From contig JAZOTL010000135.1 of the NCBI GenBank assembly GCA_045657645.1, forward strand, positions 1 to 27,029: a DNA stretch of 27,029 nt. The letters run 5' to 3'. The stretch's first letter is position 1. Every line of letters starts with the position of its first letter. A program made the translations under genes and the position numbers. Shown piece after piece: positions 15,616 to 24,356 of the stretch. The DNA is from RGIG7300 sp045657645 (GTDB taxonomy: Bacteria > Bacillota > Clostridia > Oscillospirales > CAG-272). Under the pieces are notes generated by a model. That model was not told where the DNA came from. It did not search any database and saw only the letters and a program-made list of their open reading frames with translations.

Positions 15616-16698
15616 GTGAAAAAGAATATTGATGCAATGCCCAAGAAAAATCCGTTAAGCCTCCAGCTTGATTTACAGAGTTTTGAGAGAGCTACTGATG
15701 CTGAAAAAGAAATGCAGCAGCGTATGCGCGAAAGCACCACATTTTTCAAAGATGGTATGCGCAGATTAATGAAAAACAAGATCGCTGTTACAAGTCTTGC
15801 AATAGTTTTAGTTGTTGTTCTTATAGCAATATTCGGCCCTATGTTTTACCCCTATAGCTACGAAGAGCAGTTAGGTGTTAAAAAAGGTGAGCCCGTTGAT
15901 GCTTCATATAAGGATCTTGCTCCTTTCGAATACGGTGAAACAGAGCAGGCAAGAATTGCAGAAGGCGAAAAAATCTTCCCCCACATTTTAGGTACCGACT
16001 CTCACGGTCGTGACTATGCGATACGTGTAATATACGGCGCTCGTATATCCCTTTCCGTAGGTCTTATTGCCAGCATTATCGTTCTTATAATCGGCGCGAT
16101 ATACGGTTCTATTTCGGGTTATTACGGTGGTAAGGTTGATATCATAATGATGCGTGTGGTAGATATTATCTACTCCTTGCCCGATCTTTTGATGATCATT
16201 CTTCTTTCTACCGTATTAAAAACAACTCTGGAACCTGTAATACAGGGAACATCCCTTTCCAAATTGGGAACAGGTATGCTTAGTATATTTATAGTGTTCG
16301 CATTGCTTTATTGGGTAAGTATGGCGCGTCTTATCCGCGGTCAGATCCTTACAATAAAGCAGCAGGACTACGTTCTTGCAGCTCGTTCTATAGGTGCTAA
16401 AACAGGACATATAATCAGAAAGCATATGCTTCCCAACTGTATTAGTGTACTTATAATATCAACAGCGTTGCAGATTCCTTCTGCTATATTCACAGAGAGC
16501 TATCTTTCCTTCCTTGGCCTTGGCGTTTCTATGCCTATGCCCAGTCTTGGTTCTCTTGCTTCGGAAGCTCTCAGCGGATTCCGCACATACCCTTATCGTC
16601 TGATCATTCCCGCTGTTACAATATGTCTTATAGTTCTTTCTTTAAATCTTTTAGGCGACGGTCTCCGTGATGCCTTTGACCCCAAACTTAAGAAATAA
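15616..16698 (+). CDS. oppC: Peptide ABC transporter permease, OppC/DppC type
   Basis: This second permease has 360 residues, longer than the usual 300, because of a charged N-terminal stretch of about 60 residues before the first helix (IAVTSLAIVLVVVLIAIFGP) and a periplasm-side insert before LGTDSHGRDYAIRVIYGARISL. That last block and the EAA loop (DYVLAARSIGAKTGHIIRKH) are typical of the family. The terminal AVTICLIVLSLNLLGDGLRD is normal. It starts with GTG 15616 behind a perfect AGGAGG, 13 bases after oppB. The partner is OppB; both bind OppD and OppF. Confidence 0.95.
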   Translation: MKKNIDAMPKKNPLSLQLDLQSFERATDAEKEMQQRMRESTTFFKDGMRRLMKNKIAVTSLAIVLVVVLIAIFGPMFYPYSYEEQLGVKKGEPVDASYKDLAPFEYGETEQARIAEGEKIFPHILGTDSHGRDYAIRVIYGARISLSVGLIASIIVLIIGAIYGSISGYYGGKVDIIMMRVVDIIYSLPDLLMIILLSTVLKTTLEPVIQGTSLSKLGTGMLSIFIVFALLYWVSMARLIRGQILTIKQQDYVLAARSIGAKTGHIIRKHMLPNCISVLIISTALQIPSAIFTESYLSFLGLGVSMPMPSLGSLASEALSGFRTYPYRLIIPAVTICLIVLSLNLLGDGLRDAFDPKLKK

Positions 16699-16712
16699 GG
16701 AGGCAGATAAAA

Positions 16713-17735
16713 GTGGAATTATTAAAAGTAACCGATCTGCATACCTCCTTCTTTACTCCTGCCGGTGAGGTCAAGGCAGTTAACGGTATATCATTTTCTC
16801 TTGATTCCGGAAAGGTTCTCGGTATTGTTGGAGAATCCGGTTCAGGTAAAAGTGTTACCGCATATTCAATATTACAGATTTTAGCTAATCCCGGTAAAAT
16901 AGTTTCCGGTAGCGTTAAATTTAAAGGCGAAGAGCTTGTAGGTGCTTCTAAAGAAAAGCTTCGCGAAATCCGCGGAAACAAGATAAGCATTATCTTCCAG
17001 GACCCTATGACAAGCCTTAACCCAGTATTTACTATTGGTAATCAGCTTGTTGAAGCAATTATGCTTCATACAGATAGAAATAAGCAACAGGCAAAGGAAC
17101 GTGCCATTGAGATGCTTCGTCTGGTTGGTGTAAACGAACCCGAAAAGCGTGTTAAGCAGTACCCCCACGAGTTTTCCGGCGGTATGCGTCAGCGTGTTAT
17201 GATAGCTATGGCACTTGCTTGTGAACCTGACATTCTTATTGCGGATGAGCCTACAACAGCTCTTGACGTTACTATTCAGGCACAGATCCTGGATCTTATG
17301 AAAGAGCTTCAGAAAAAGCTTGGTATGGCGATTATTATGATTACCCATGACCTTGGTGTTGTTGCAGAAATGTGCGACGAGGTTATCGTAATGTACGCAG
17401 GCGAGGTTTGCGAACGCGGCACAGCTGATGAAATATTCTATAATCCTAAGCACGAATATACAAAGGGCTTGATGCGTTCTATTCCTAACGTTGATACAAA
17501 CGGTAAACGCCTTGAACCTATCGGCGGTACCCCCGTTGACCTTCTTAATATGCCTGATGGTTGTCCCTTTGCACCCCGTTGTGAAAACGCAATGAAGGTT
17601 TGTCTTTCTTACAAAGCAAAGGAAATTGACATTAACAGCGACCACAGATCAGCGTGCTGGTACAATCTTAAAGACGCTATTGAAAGTGGAGCGCTTACAA
17701 ATACTGAAGTAGAGGAGATGTATAAGGATGAGTGA
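16713..17735 (+). CDS. oppD: Peptide ABC transporter ATP-binding protein, OppD/DppD type
   Basis: This 340-residue ATPase drives uptake through OppBC. It contains Walker A GESGSGKS, the Q-loop region IIFQDPMTSLNP, the ABC signature FSGGMRQR, Walker B ILIADEPTTALD and the switch His in MITHDLG. The C-terminal oligopeptide-transporter extension with its Cys-rich CPFAPRCENAMKVC motif is present; in relatives this tail binds an iron-sulfur cluster. It starts with GTG 16713 after AAGGAGG and overlaps the next gene by 8 bases. Confidence 0.97.
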   Translation: MELLKVTDLHTSFFTPAGEVKAVNGISFSLDSGKVLGIVGESGSGKSVTAYSILQILANPGKIVSGSVKFKGEELVGASKEKLREIRGNKISIIFQDPMTSLNPVFTIGNQLVEAIMLHTDRNKQQAKERAIEMLRLVGVNEPEKRVKQYPHEFSGGMRQRVMIAMALACEPDILIADEPTTALDVTIQAQILDLMKELQKKLGMAIIMITHDLGVVAEMCDEVIVMYAGEVCERGTADEIFYNPKHEYTKGLMRSIPNVDTNGKRLEPIGGTPVDLLNMPDGCPFAPRCENAMKVCLSYKAKEIDINSDHRSACWYNLKDAIESGALTNTEVEEMYKDE

Positions 17736-18696
17736 TTCAAAGAATCTTCTCGAAATCAAAAACCTGAAGGAACACTTTAGTATTCCCAATGGTTTTATGA
17801 AATCGTTAACACTTAAAGCCGTTGATGACGTATCCTTCGAAATTAAAGAAGGTGAAACTCTCGGTCTTGTTGGTGAATCCGGTTGCGGTAAAACTACCGT
17901 TGGCCGTACAATTCTTCAATTATATAAACCCACTGCAGGTGAGGTTTGGTTTGACGGAAAGCAAATAAAAACCAAAAAAGATATTGCTGCATTCCGCAAG
18001 CAGGCTCAGATGGTTTTCCAGGATCCCTATTCTTCTCTTGACCCTCGTATGACAGTAAGTGATATCATAGGCGAGCCTCTGGACGTACACAAGCTTTGCT
18101 CCAACCGCAAGGAAAGAGCTGAAAAGATTAAGTATTTGATGGATCTTGTTGGTCTTTCTACAGAGCATGCCAACAGATATGCACACGAATTTTCCGGCGG
18201 TCAAAGACAGCGTATCGGTATTGCAAGGGCTTTGGCGGTTGATCCCAAGTTTATTGTATGTGACGAACCTGTTTCTGCACTTGACGTGTCAATTCAGGCA
18301 CAGGTTGTAAATATGTTTGAGGATCTTCAAAAGAAGCTCGGACTTACATATTTGTTTATTGCTCACGACCTTTTGGTTGTTAAGCATATTTCAACACGAA
18401 TTGCAGTAATGTATCTTGGTAAGCTTATCGAGATAGGTGAATCTGATGAACTTTACAATCATCCTCTTCACCCCTACACCATTTCACTGCTTTCTGCAGT
18501 TCCTGTTCCTGATCCTCAGGTTGCTCGTAACAACGTGCGTATACCTTTGGAGGGTGACGTGCCCAGCCCCTTGAAGATGCCCAGCGGATGTCCTTTCCGT
18601 ACTCGCTGTCCTCGTGCAACTGCAAAGTGTGCAGAGGTAATGCCTGAACTTAAGGAAGTTGTTCCAGGTCATCGTGTGGCTTGCCACAATCTTTAA
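17728..18696 (+). CDS. oppF: Peptide ABC transporter ATP-binding protein, OppF/DppF type
   Basis: This second ATPase of the importer has 322 residues with Walker A GESGCGKT, Q-loop MVFQDPYSSLDP, signature FSGGQRQR, Walker B FIVCDEPVSALD and switch His in FIAHDLL. The C-terminal Cys motif CPFRTRCPRATAKC matches the OppF type. The ATG lies inside the end of oppD, so translation is coupled. It is 58 bases upstream of the binding-protein gene, which unusually comes last in this operon. Confidence 0.97.
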   Translation: MSDSKNLLEIKNLKEHFSIPNGFMKSLTLKAVDDVSFEIKEGETLGLVGESGCGKTTVGRTILQLYKPTAGEVWFDGKQIKTKKDIAAFRKQAQMVFQDPYSSLDPRMTVSDIIGEPLDVHKLCSNRKERAEKIKYLMDLVGLSTEHANRYAHEFSGGQRQRIGIARALAVDPKFIVCDEPVSALDVSIQAQVVNMFEDLQKKLGLTYLFIAHDLLVVKHISTRIAVMYLGKLIEIGESDELYNHPLHPYTISLLSAVPVPDPQVARNNVRIPLEGDVPSPLKMPSGCPFRTRCPRATAKCAEVMPELKEVVPGHRVACHNL

Positions 18697-18708
18697 TTAT
18701 GTAATACT

Positions 18709-18723
18709 GCCTGTGATACAGGC
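18709..18723 (+). other. Small hairpin between oppF and oppA
   Basis: GCCTG (18709-18713) pairs with CAGGC (18719-18723). There is no T-run, so it may stabilise the oppA end of a processed message and raise binding-protein output relative to the permeases. Confidence 0.4.
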
Positions 18724-18754
18724 CGTAAAATAAAAATTTTAGGAGGAATCCAAA

Positions 18755-20587
18755 ATGAAAAAGCTTTTAAGCTTATTACTCGCAGTAGTAATGATCCTCG
18801 GTTGTATGACTCTTCTTATGTCATGCGGCAAAAAGTCAAACAATGCTGTTACCACAACAGATGACGGCAAAGAAATCCTCTCCGAGATGGTACTTAACGT
18901 AGGTGCTTATCCGGATACAATCGACCCTGCACTTAACAGTGCTGTAGACGGTGCAACATATATTGTTCACTGCTTCACAGGTCTTATGGGATTTGAACCC
19001 GGCGAAGACGGTAACAATGTTCTTGTTCCCCAGTGTGCAGCAGGCGAACCCACAAAGGAACTCCTCGAAGATGGTAAGACCGCTTACACATTTACTCTTC
19101 GTGATGACCTTAAGTGGAGCGACGGCCAGGCTTTAACTGCTCAGGACTTCGTATATTCCTGGAACAGAGCAGCAGATCCTGCAACCGGTGCTGACTACTC
19201 CTACATGTTCGAAGTAATTGACGGTTATGCAGAAATGCAGGAAATGTATGACGAAGCTGGTAACCTTGTTGGCGAAAAGAAGGCTCTCAATATGACAGCT
19301 TCCGAAGACGGCAAGCAGCTTACAATCGTTCTTACCGTTGACGTTCCTTACTTCACCGAGCTTTGTGCATTCCCCGCATACCTCCCCGTAAGACAGGATA
19401 TTATTGATCAGTACGGTGAAGGTTGGGCTACCAAGGCTGAGTCTTACATCGGTAACGGTGCATACAAGGTAGTAGAATTTACTCAGTCTGAGCTTGTTCT
19501 TGAAAAGAACGAAAACTACTTTGCAGCTGATAAGGTTGCAACTCCCAAGCTCATCTTCGCGTTCAACGATGATGATAACTCTCTCCTTTCCAACTACGAA
19601 AACGGTTCTTACCTCTTCATCGACTCCGTTCCTAACGATGAAATCAAGAATCTTCAGACTTCCAATCCCGATGAATTCTTTGTAGAAGGTCAGCTTGGTA
19701 CATACTATGTATCCTTCAACGTAAATGACCCTGCTCTTGAAGCATTCACTCAGGAAGAAAAGGCTAAGATCAGACAGGCTCTCGGTCTCCTTATCGACCG
19801 TAACTACGTTGCTGAAGAAATCGGTCAGGCGGGTCAGGTTCCTGCAGCTGGTTTCGTTGCTATGGGTCTTACAGAGCCCGATGGCGCTGAGTACATTTCC
19901 AAGAACGGTCCCGACCGTGACGGTAAGGGTTACTACAGCGTAGCAGCTGAAGATTTTGCTGCAAACTGCGATCAGGCAGTTGCTCTCTTCAAGGAAGTAG
20001 CAGATTCTTCCGGTAAGTTCACTGTTTCTGCAGAAAACGAACTCTCCGGATTCCCCACCCTTACATACATCACCAACGAAGGTACAGGTCACGAAGCTGT
20101 TGCTGCATATCTCCAGCAGACTTGGGGTCTCTACGGTATCGAAGTTAAGGTTGAGGTTCAGGAATGGGCAACATTCCTTAACACTCGTAAGGAAGGTAAC
20201 TACTCTGTAGCTCGTAACGGTTGGCTTGGTGACTACAACGATCCTATCTCCTTCCTTGATATGTGGATCACTGAAAGTGGTAACAACGACAGCCAGCTTG
20301 GTAGAGATGACCACGGTACATACGCTGCATACAGCTACAACGGTGAAGAAGGCCTCACATGGGCTGAATCCTACGACGCTGTAATCGCTGCAGTTAAGAC
20401 TGCTACCGATCCTGCTGAGCGTTACGCTCTTATGCATGATGCTGAAGACATCCTTATGGAAACCGGTGCTATTTGTCCTATCTACTACTACACAGATATC
20501 TTTATGTGCAGCAAGAACATTGAAGGATTCTTCACTGTTCCGCTCGGATTTAAGTACTTTATGTACGCAACTGCAGAAGCTAAGTAA
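18755..20587 (+). CDS. oppA: Peptide-binding lipoprotein, OppA/DppA type (SBP family 5)
   Basis: This extracellular substrate-binding protein of the importer is tethered to the membrane by lipid. The signal peptide MKKLLSLLLAVVMILGCM ends in lipobox LMSC with C24 as the lipid-bearing residue. The 610 residues show the solute-binding family 5 blocks: LNVGAYPDTIDPAL near the start, FTLRDDLKWSDGQALTAQDF, the QALGLLIDRNYVAEEI segment, and GWLGDYNDPISFLDMW. A strong AGGAGG lies before the ATG. Codon choice is rich in C-ending and other preferred codons compared with the permeases, which suggests very high expression. Peptides are the likely substrate, but the pocket cannot be read from sequence alone. 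Confidence 0.95.
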   Translation: MKKLLSLLLAVVMILGCMTLLMSCGKKSNNAVTTTDDGKEILSEMVLNVGAYPDTIDPALNSAVDGATYIVHCFTGLMGFEPGEDGNNVLVPQCAAGEPTKELLEDGKTAYTFTLRDDLKWSDGQALTAQDFVYSWNRAADPATGADYSYMFEVIDGYAEMQEMYDEAGNLVGEKKALNMTASEDGKQLTIVLTVDVPYFTELCAFPAYLPVRQDIIDQYGEGWATKAESYIGNGAYKVVEFTQSELVLEKNENYFAADKVATPKLIFAFNDDDNSLLSNYENGSYLFIDSVPNDEIKNLQTSNPDEFFVEGQLGTYYVSFNVNDPALEAFTQEEKAKIRQALGLLIDRNYVAEEIGQAGQVPAAGFVAMGLTEPDGAEYISKNGPDRDGKGYYSVAAEDFAANCDQAVALFKEVADSSGKFTVSAENELSGFPTLTYITNEGTGHEAVAAYLQQTWGLYGIEVKVEVQEWATFLNTRKEGNYSVARNGWLGDYNDPISFLDMWITESGNNDSQLGRDDHGTYAAYSYNGEEGLTWAESYDAVIAAVKTATDPAERYALMHDAEDILMETGAICPIYYYTDIFMCSKNIEGFFTVPLGFKYFMYATAEAK

Positions 20588-20607
20588 TAATAATTAGCTT
20601 TTATGGC

Positions 20608-20640
20608 GGCTGTAATTTAATTACAGCCACTTATTTTTTT
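20608..20640 (+). terminator. Rho-independent terminator of the opp operon
   Basis: GGCTGTAA (20608-20615) pairs with TTACAGCC (20621-20628) and is followed by ACTTATTTTTTT. Confidence 0.88.
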
Positions 20641-20653
20641 TGCTTCAAAACTG

Positions 20654-20681
20654 TTGCTAAAGTTGATAATTATGCTATAAT
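20654..20681 (+). promoter_or_regulatory. Promoter of pepT
   Basis: TTGCTA (20654-20659), a 16-base spacer and TATAAT (20676-20681) predict a start about 25 bases before the ATG. Confidence 0.65.
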
Positions 20682-20710
20682 TAGAATATATACTATAGGA
20701 GAATATATCA

Positions 20711-21919
20711 ATGAATGTAAAAGAAAGATTTTTGAAATACGTAACCTTTGAAACAACCTCTGACGAGCATAGTACCACAACTCCGTCAAGCCCTTGCCAG
20801 CTTGTGCTTGGTGAATATCTTGTTAAAGAGATGTGCGATATTGGTTTAAGCGGTTGCCATATGGATGAAAACGGTTACGTTTACGGTTATATACCTGCAA
20901 GCAATGGGTGTGAGGATAAGCCTTGCATAGGATTTATCGCGCATATTGATACCACTCCTGATGTAAGCGGCAAAAACGTGGCTCCACAGTGCATTTCATA
21001 TGCAGGGGGTGATATTTGCCTTGGTAACGGTGAAAAGATGCTTGCGAAGGATTTTACTTGCCTTAAAAGCTATGTCGGACAAGAGTTGATCGTGACAGAC
21101 GGAAACACTCTCCTGGGTTCCGATGATAAGGCAGGTATTGCAGAGATTATGGCTGCCTGTGAGTATATTATTGCGCATCCCGAGATAAAGCACGGCAGAA
21201 TTGCCGTAGCCTTTACACCTGATGAAGAGATTGGTAGCGGTGCTGACCTTTTGGACCTTGAAAAATTCGGCGCACAGTGGGCATATACAGTTGACGGTGG
21301 TGCCCTTGGTGAAATTGAATACGAAAACTTTAATGCGGCTTCAGCCGTAATAAAGGTTAAGGGCGTTGCAATCCATCCGGGTTCTGCAAAGGATAAAATG
21401 AAAAATGCCATTTTAATGGCAAATGAATTTATCAATATGCTTCCCGGTTTTGAAACACCCGCGCATACCGAAGGCTATGAAGGCTTCTATCACGTTTGTG
21501 ATTTTATGGGCAACGAATCTACCGTGGAATTTGCAATGATAATACGTGACCACGATATGGAGAAATTCCTTGCAAGAAAGGCGAGGGTAGAGAGTATTAC
21601 TGCCTACCTTAACGGTGTTTACGGTGAGGGTAGCTTTAGCGCTGAAATAAAGGATAGTTATTATAATATGCGTGAAAAGATATTGCCCCATATGCATATT
21701 GTAGAAAGTGCAGAAAGCGCAATGAATAAGGTTGGTGTTACCCCAAAAATCGTTGCTATACGCGGCGGTACAGACGGCGCCAGACTTTCTTTCAGAGGAT
21801 TGCCTTGCCCCAATCTTTCAACAGGTGGAGAAAACTTCCACAGTATACACGAATTTATTCCCACAAAGGCTCTTGAAAAAATGACCGAGGTTGTTGTTGA
21901 GCTTATGAAATGCGAATAA
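20711..21919 (+). CDS. pepT: Peptidase T (tripeptide aminopeptidase)
   Basis: PepT is a cytosolic dizinc enzyme of family M20 that removes the N-terminal residue from tripeptides. The 402 residues have the expected length. Metal and catalytic residues sit where Salmonella PepT has them: H78 and D80 (FIAHIDTTPD), D138/D139 (LLGSDDKAG), E172/E173 (TPDEEIGSG), D195 (YTVDGGALGE) and H377 (GGENFHSIHEF). The TDGARLSFRGLPCPNLSTGG block is complete. AGGAG precedes the ATG. It lies right after the opp operon with its own promoter, which fits work on the imported peptides. Confidence 0.97.
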   Translation: MNVKERFLKYVTFETTSDEHSTTTPSSPCQLVLGEYLVKEMCDIGLSGCHMDENGYVYGYIPASNGCEDKPCIGFIAHIDTTPDVSGKNVAPQCISYAGGDICLGNGEKMLAKDFTCLKSYVGQELIVTDGNTLLGSDDKAGIAEIMAACEYIIAHPEIKHGRIAVAFTPDEEIGSGADLLDLEKFGAQWAYTVDGGALGEIEYENFNAASAVIKVKGVAIHPGSAKDKMKNAILMANEFINMLPGFETPAHTEGYEGFYHVCDFMGNESTVEFAMIIRDHDMEKFLARKARVESITAYLNGVYGEGSFSAEIKDSYYNMREKILPHMHIVESAESAMNKVGVTPKIVAIRGGTDGARLSFRGLPCPNLSTGGENFHSIHEFIPTKALEKMTEVVVELMKCE

Positions 21920-21920
21920 T

Positions 21921-21948
21921 AAAAATCCACTCTGTTGAGTGGATTTTT
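21921..21948. terminator. Bidirectional terminator between pepT and the pilus operon
   Basis: AAAAATCCACTC (21921-21932) pairs with GAGTGGATTTTT (21937-21948) around TGTT. Both strands have a T-run, so it can end pepT and the convergent pilus message. Confidence 0.9.
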
Positions 21949-22523
21949 TATTTACAATATACTATTAAACTATCCATTGAGTTTGATAATCCGATTATCA
22001 GTAAAAGGGCATCGTGTTGGTTTGATATTTTAGATATATCATAGCTTTGCTTTCTATCAATGGCAGCTATGGTATATTCAAAACTTGCTCCCCGCATATC
22101 TGTAATGGATATTGCATCTCCCGTTGAAAGCTGCTCTGCACAATTAAGCGTTCTATCACTTGAAACAACCACCAAAGAGTTGTCGTAAGCACTACCTTCA
22201 TAGCGGCAGGGAAGCTTTTGTGATATTTTTGCATCATAGGTGTTGTGTATAGGTAAAGTAACAGAATAAGCAGGTACCTTAATGATACCCACAAAATCCA
22301 TCCCGTTTAACTCAAAGGCTGGCATATTTCGGGAATGAACAGGGAGTGGTTCTGTTTCTTTTGGGATCAGCTCGCTCAATCTTTGGGTTAGCTGCTCGGC
22401 ATTTTTAACGTCTGCTTTCAGCTTATGCATATCGTATACTAAAAGAAAGCCAGAAGCAAGTACGAGCAGTATTCCTAAAATAAGAAGCAGGGAAGTAAAG
22501 CGTGAAAATATAGTTTTTTTCAT
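21948..22523 (-). CDS. Sortase-fold membrane protein lacking the catalytic triad (pseudosortase)
   Basis: This 191-residue protein has an N-terminal membrane helix (about 11-30) and then a region that lines up with the active sortase of this locus: GIIKVPAYSVTLPIHNTYD matches GYVDIPTIGVSLPIYHGTD of that enzyme. At the catalytic His position (ISGHRG in the active enzyme, H146) it has VSSDRT (D123). Where the Cys and Arg should lie (MTCTPYGVNSHR) it reads LLIIGLSNSMDS, so His, Cys and Arg are all missing. The frame is unbroken, so this is substitution and not a frameshift. A structural or accessory role in pilus assembly is possible. It starts 7 bases after the minor pilin stop with no clear ribosome site, so it probably depends on coupling. 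It is the last gene of the operon. Confidence 0.75.
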   Translation of the reverse strand: MKKTIFSRFTSLLLILGILLVLASGFLLVYDMHKLKADVKNAEQLTQRLSELIPKETEPLPVHSRNMPAFELNGMDFVGIIKVPAYSVTLPIHNTYDAKISQKLPCRYEGSAYDNSLVVVSSDRTLNCAEQLSTGDAISITDMRGASFEYTIAAIDRKQSYDISKISNQHDALLLIIGLSNSMDSLIVYCK

Positions 22524-22530
22524 GGGTTAA

Positions 22531-23499
22531 TCAAGATCTTCTTCTTTTCAGCAGAAGTGCGGTGATGATTATGGCAAAGCCCGCAATACACATAACCGTT
22601 ACGTAACGGGTCATATGCATTGTGTCACCGGTTTGCGGTTTTGAAGAAGGTTTTTGGGGTTGTGTGGGGTTATCGCTTTCGGGAGAACTTTCTTCTGTCT
22701 TTACACAGGTGTTTGTTATTATAAAAAAGTCTCCGTTTTCTTCTACTGTAACCTTGTAATTTTCGGGTACTTGACGCTCTACTACTTGCCAAATGCTTGA
22801 ATCGTTTGAGATGGTCCAAGAATAAGTCCATTCATTTTTGGAACTGAGAATTTGGGTAGTGTAAAGCTCGCCATCCTTAAGTATATCAATAACTATTCTT
22901 TCAGGGCGTAATTCTTTGTAACCAAGATCGTCCCATTGCTTTGTTACTTTTTTTAACTTTGAGTCTGAGCCGATGGGGCGAATTTCACTTTTGGGAGATG
23001 CTACAAGGTGGTTTTGCGAATCGCCGGATTCATTGCTATAGGGAAGAGTGAAAAGAGAAGGTTCAAAATATCTGCATCCCTGGGCATCATCAACGCTGTT
23101 AGGCATAAGCATATACATACCGGCAGGAAGTTCTGCGAATTTAACGTAGCCATTTTCATTAGTAAGGCTTTTTGCGGTTGGTTCAAGCATATCAGCTTCT
23201 GCATATGCCGAAAGTGTATATGCAACAACCTTCCATTCATGCTCTGTCATAAGCAGTTGTTCGTTTACGGGGTAGTTCTTGAATTGGTTTGTATAGGTAT
23301 AGCTGCCGTTGGAATTTAGGTCGGCTATTTTATATATCTCTATAGAAAGGTTGGGGAATACCTCTTCTGTATCTGCATAGCGAAGGGTAAGCGAGAATAA
23401 ATTATCTGTTAATACTTCTTCTGCATATATAGAAGGAAGGGAAACAAGCATAAGTGTTACTATAAGAAATATAGCAGTAATGGCTTTTATTTTACTCAT
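22531..23499 (-). CDS. Minor pilin/surface protein with CnaB-type domain and KPQTG sorting signal
   Basis: The start ATG 23499 is chosen because AGGAG lies 9 bases upstream; the longer frame to 23553 has no site, and the signal peptide begins here. The 322 residues have a signal peptide to about 26 (SIYA|EE), a pilin D1-like domain ending in AELPAGMYMLMP, and a Cna B-type domain beginning KKVTKQWDDLGYKELRPERI. A Pro/Ser linker comes next, and then a sorting signal KPQTG (about 287-291), a hydrophobic helix and KRRRS. The sorting motif differs from the LPxTG of its neighbours. It overlaps the sortase gene by 8 bases. It may be a base or minor pilin. The role is inferred from position. Confidence 0.82.
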   Translation of the reverse strand: MSKIKAITAIFLIVTLMLVSLPSIYAEEVLTDNLFSLTLRYADTEEVFPNLSIEIYKIADLNSNGSYTYTNQFKNYPVNEQLLMTEHEWKVVAYTLSAYAEADMLEPTAKSLTNENGYVKFAELPAGMYMLMPNSVDDAQGCRYFEPSLFTLPYSNESGDSQNHLVASPKSEIRPIGSDSKLKKVTKQWDDLGYKELRPERIVIDILKDGELYTTQILSSKNEWTYSWTISNDSSIWQVVERQVPENYKVTVEENGDFFIITNTCVKTEESSPESDNPTQPQKPSSKPQTGDTMHMTRYVTVMCIAGFAIIITALLLKRRRS

Positions 23500-24334
23500 A
23501 CTTATCATCTCCTGTTTTTTTCTTTCGGTTTGGTTTAAGTAATACGGTAACAAAAAGTACCGTTAGTACGGGAATTGCCGTTACAAGTGCAACAATGTTT
23601 GGGTCTATTTGTAAAGCATCGGCTGTAATGTGTACTGTTACTGCCGTTGCAGCATTTTCTATTCTGTGTCCGCGCACCAAAAGTCTGTGAGAGTTAACTC
23701 CGTAGGGTGTACAGGTCATAAGGGTGCACAGGTCCTCGCCTTCTGTTATTTTAATGGCTGAGGTATCGTGGGGTTCTATTATGAGTATTTGATCTACTTC
23801 GTAGGTAAGGGTTTTATCAAGTATATAAAGAAGGAAAATATCGCCTTCTTTGAGTTCGTCTAAATCGGTGAAAAGCTTTGCTGATGGAAGTCCTCTGTGT
23901 CCGGAAATTACACAGTGTGAGTTTGGTTCCCCAACAGGCAAAGAAGTCCATTCTATATGGCCTACCGAGGTTTGTAATACACTTTCATCTGTGCCGTGAT
24001 ATATAGGTAGTGATACTCCGATAGTTGGTATATCTACATATCCCATAATGCCGTTTTCGGCGGGGTTAAGTACGGAATTATACAGTTCTTTTTCTTCTTG
24101 TGAAAGTTCATATCCCAAGGGTGAGCTTGCTAATTTAGAATTATATTCTACAGCTTCGTTCCATACCCTGTTATAATCATTTTCATCAAGACTTGAAATT
24201 TTTTCTACGTAGGATGCTATAGCCTTTGATTGGTTGAGTGAGTTAATATAGTCGCTTATCATTGGATAAAGCAACAGGGAAAAGCCTAAAAGGAGAACAA
24301 GTATGAGGATTATTGTGGATAAATGTTTCTTCAT
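23492..24334 (-). CDS. srtC: Class C (pilin) sortase
   Basis: This is a membrane transpeptidase that links pilin subunits by joining a cleaved LPxTG Thr to a Lys of the next subunit. The 280 residues have an N-terminal helix (about 7-27), the sortase beta-barrel with H146 (VISGHRG), C208 (LMTCTPYG) and R217 (NSHRLLVRG), and a second C-terminal membrane helix (about 248-266). The TCTPYGVNSHRLLVRG signature and the two-helix plan are those of class C. The segment NPAEN (about 90-94) is where the class C lid would lie. GGAG precedes the ATG. It lies directly after the major pilin. Confidence 0.94.
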   Translation of the reverse strand: MKKHLSTIILILVLLLGFSLLLYPMISDYINSLNQSKAIASYVEKISSLDENDYNRVWNEAVEYNSKLASSPLGYELSQEEKELYNSVLNPAENGIMGYVDIPTIGVSLPIYHGTDESVLQTSVGHIEWTSLPVGEPNSHCVISGHRGLPSAKLFTDLDELKEGDIFLLYILDKTLTYEVDQILIIEPHDTSAIKITEGEDLCTLMTCTPYGVNSHRLLVRGHRIENAATAVTVHITADALQIDPNIVALVTAIPVLTVLFVTVLLKPNRKKKTGDDKYE

Positions 24335-24356
24335 ATTTTTCTCCGTTCAATAATAC

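Noticed and set aside
19133..20437. 434-residue open frame on the minus strand inside oppA
   Set aside because: It is a composition artefact of codon bias opposite a highly expressed gene. It has no ribosome site and no recognisable domain.
21948..22523. Reading the pseudosortase as a frameshifted pseudogene
   Set aside because: Similarity to sortase runs through in one frame to the end; only the catalytic positions differ.
23500..23553. Longer start for the minor pilin
   Set aside because: It overlaps the sortase gene by 62 bases, has no ribosome site and would put charged residues before the signal peptide.
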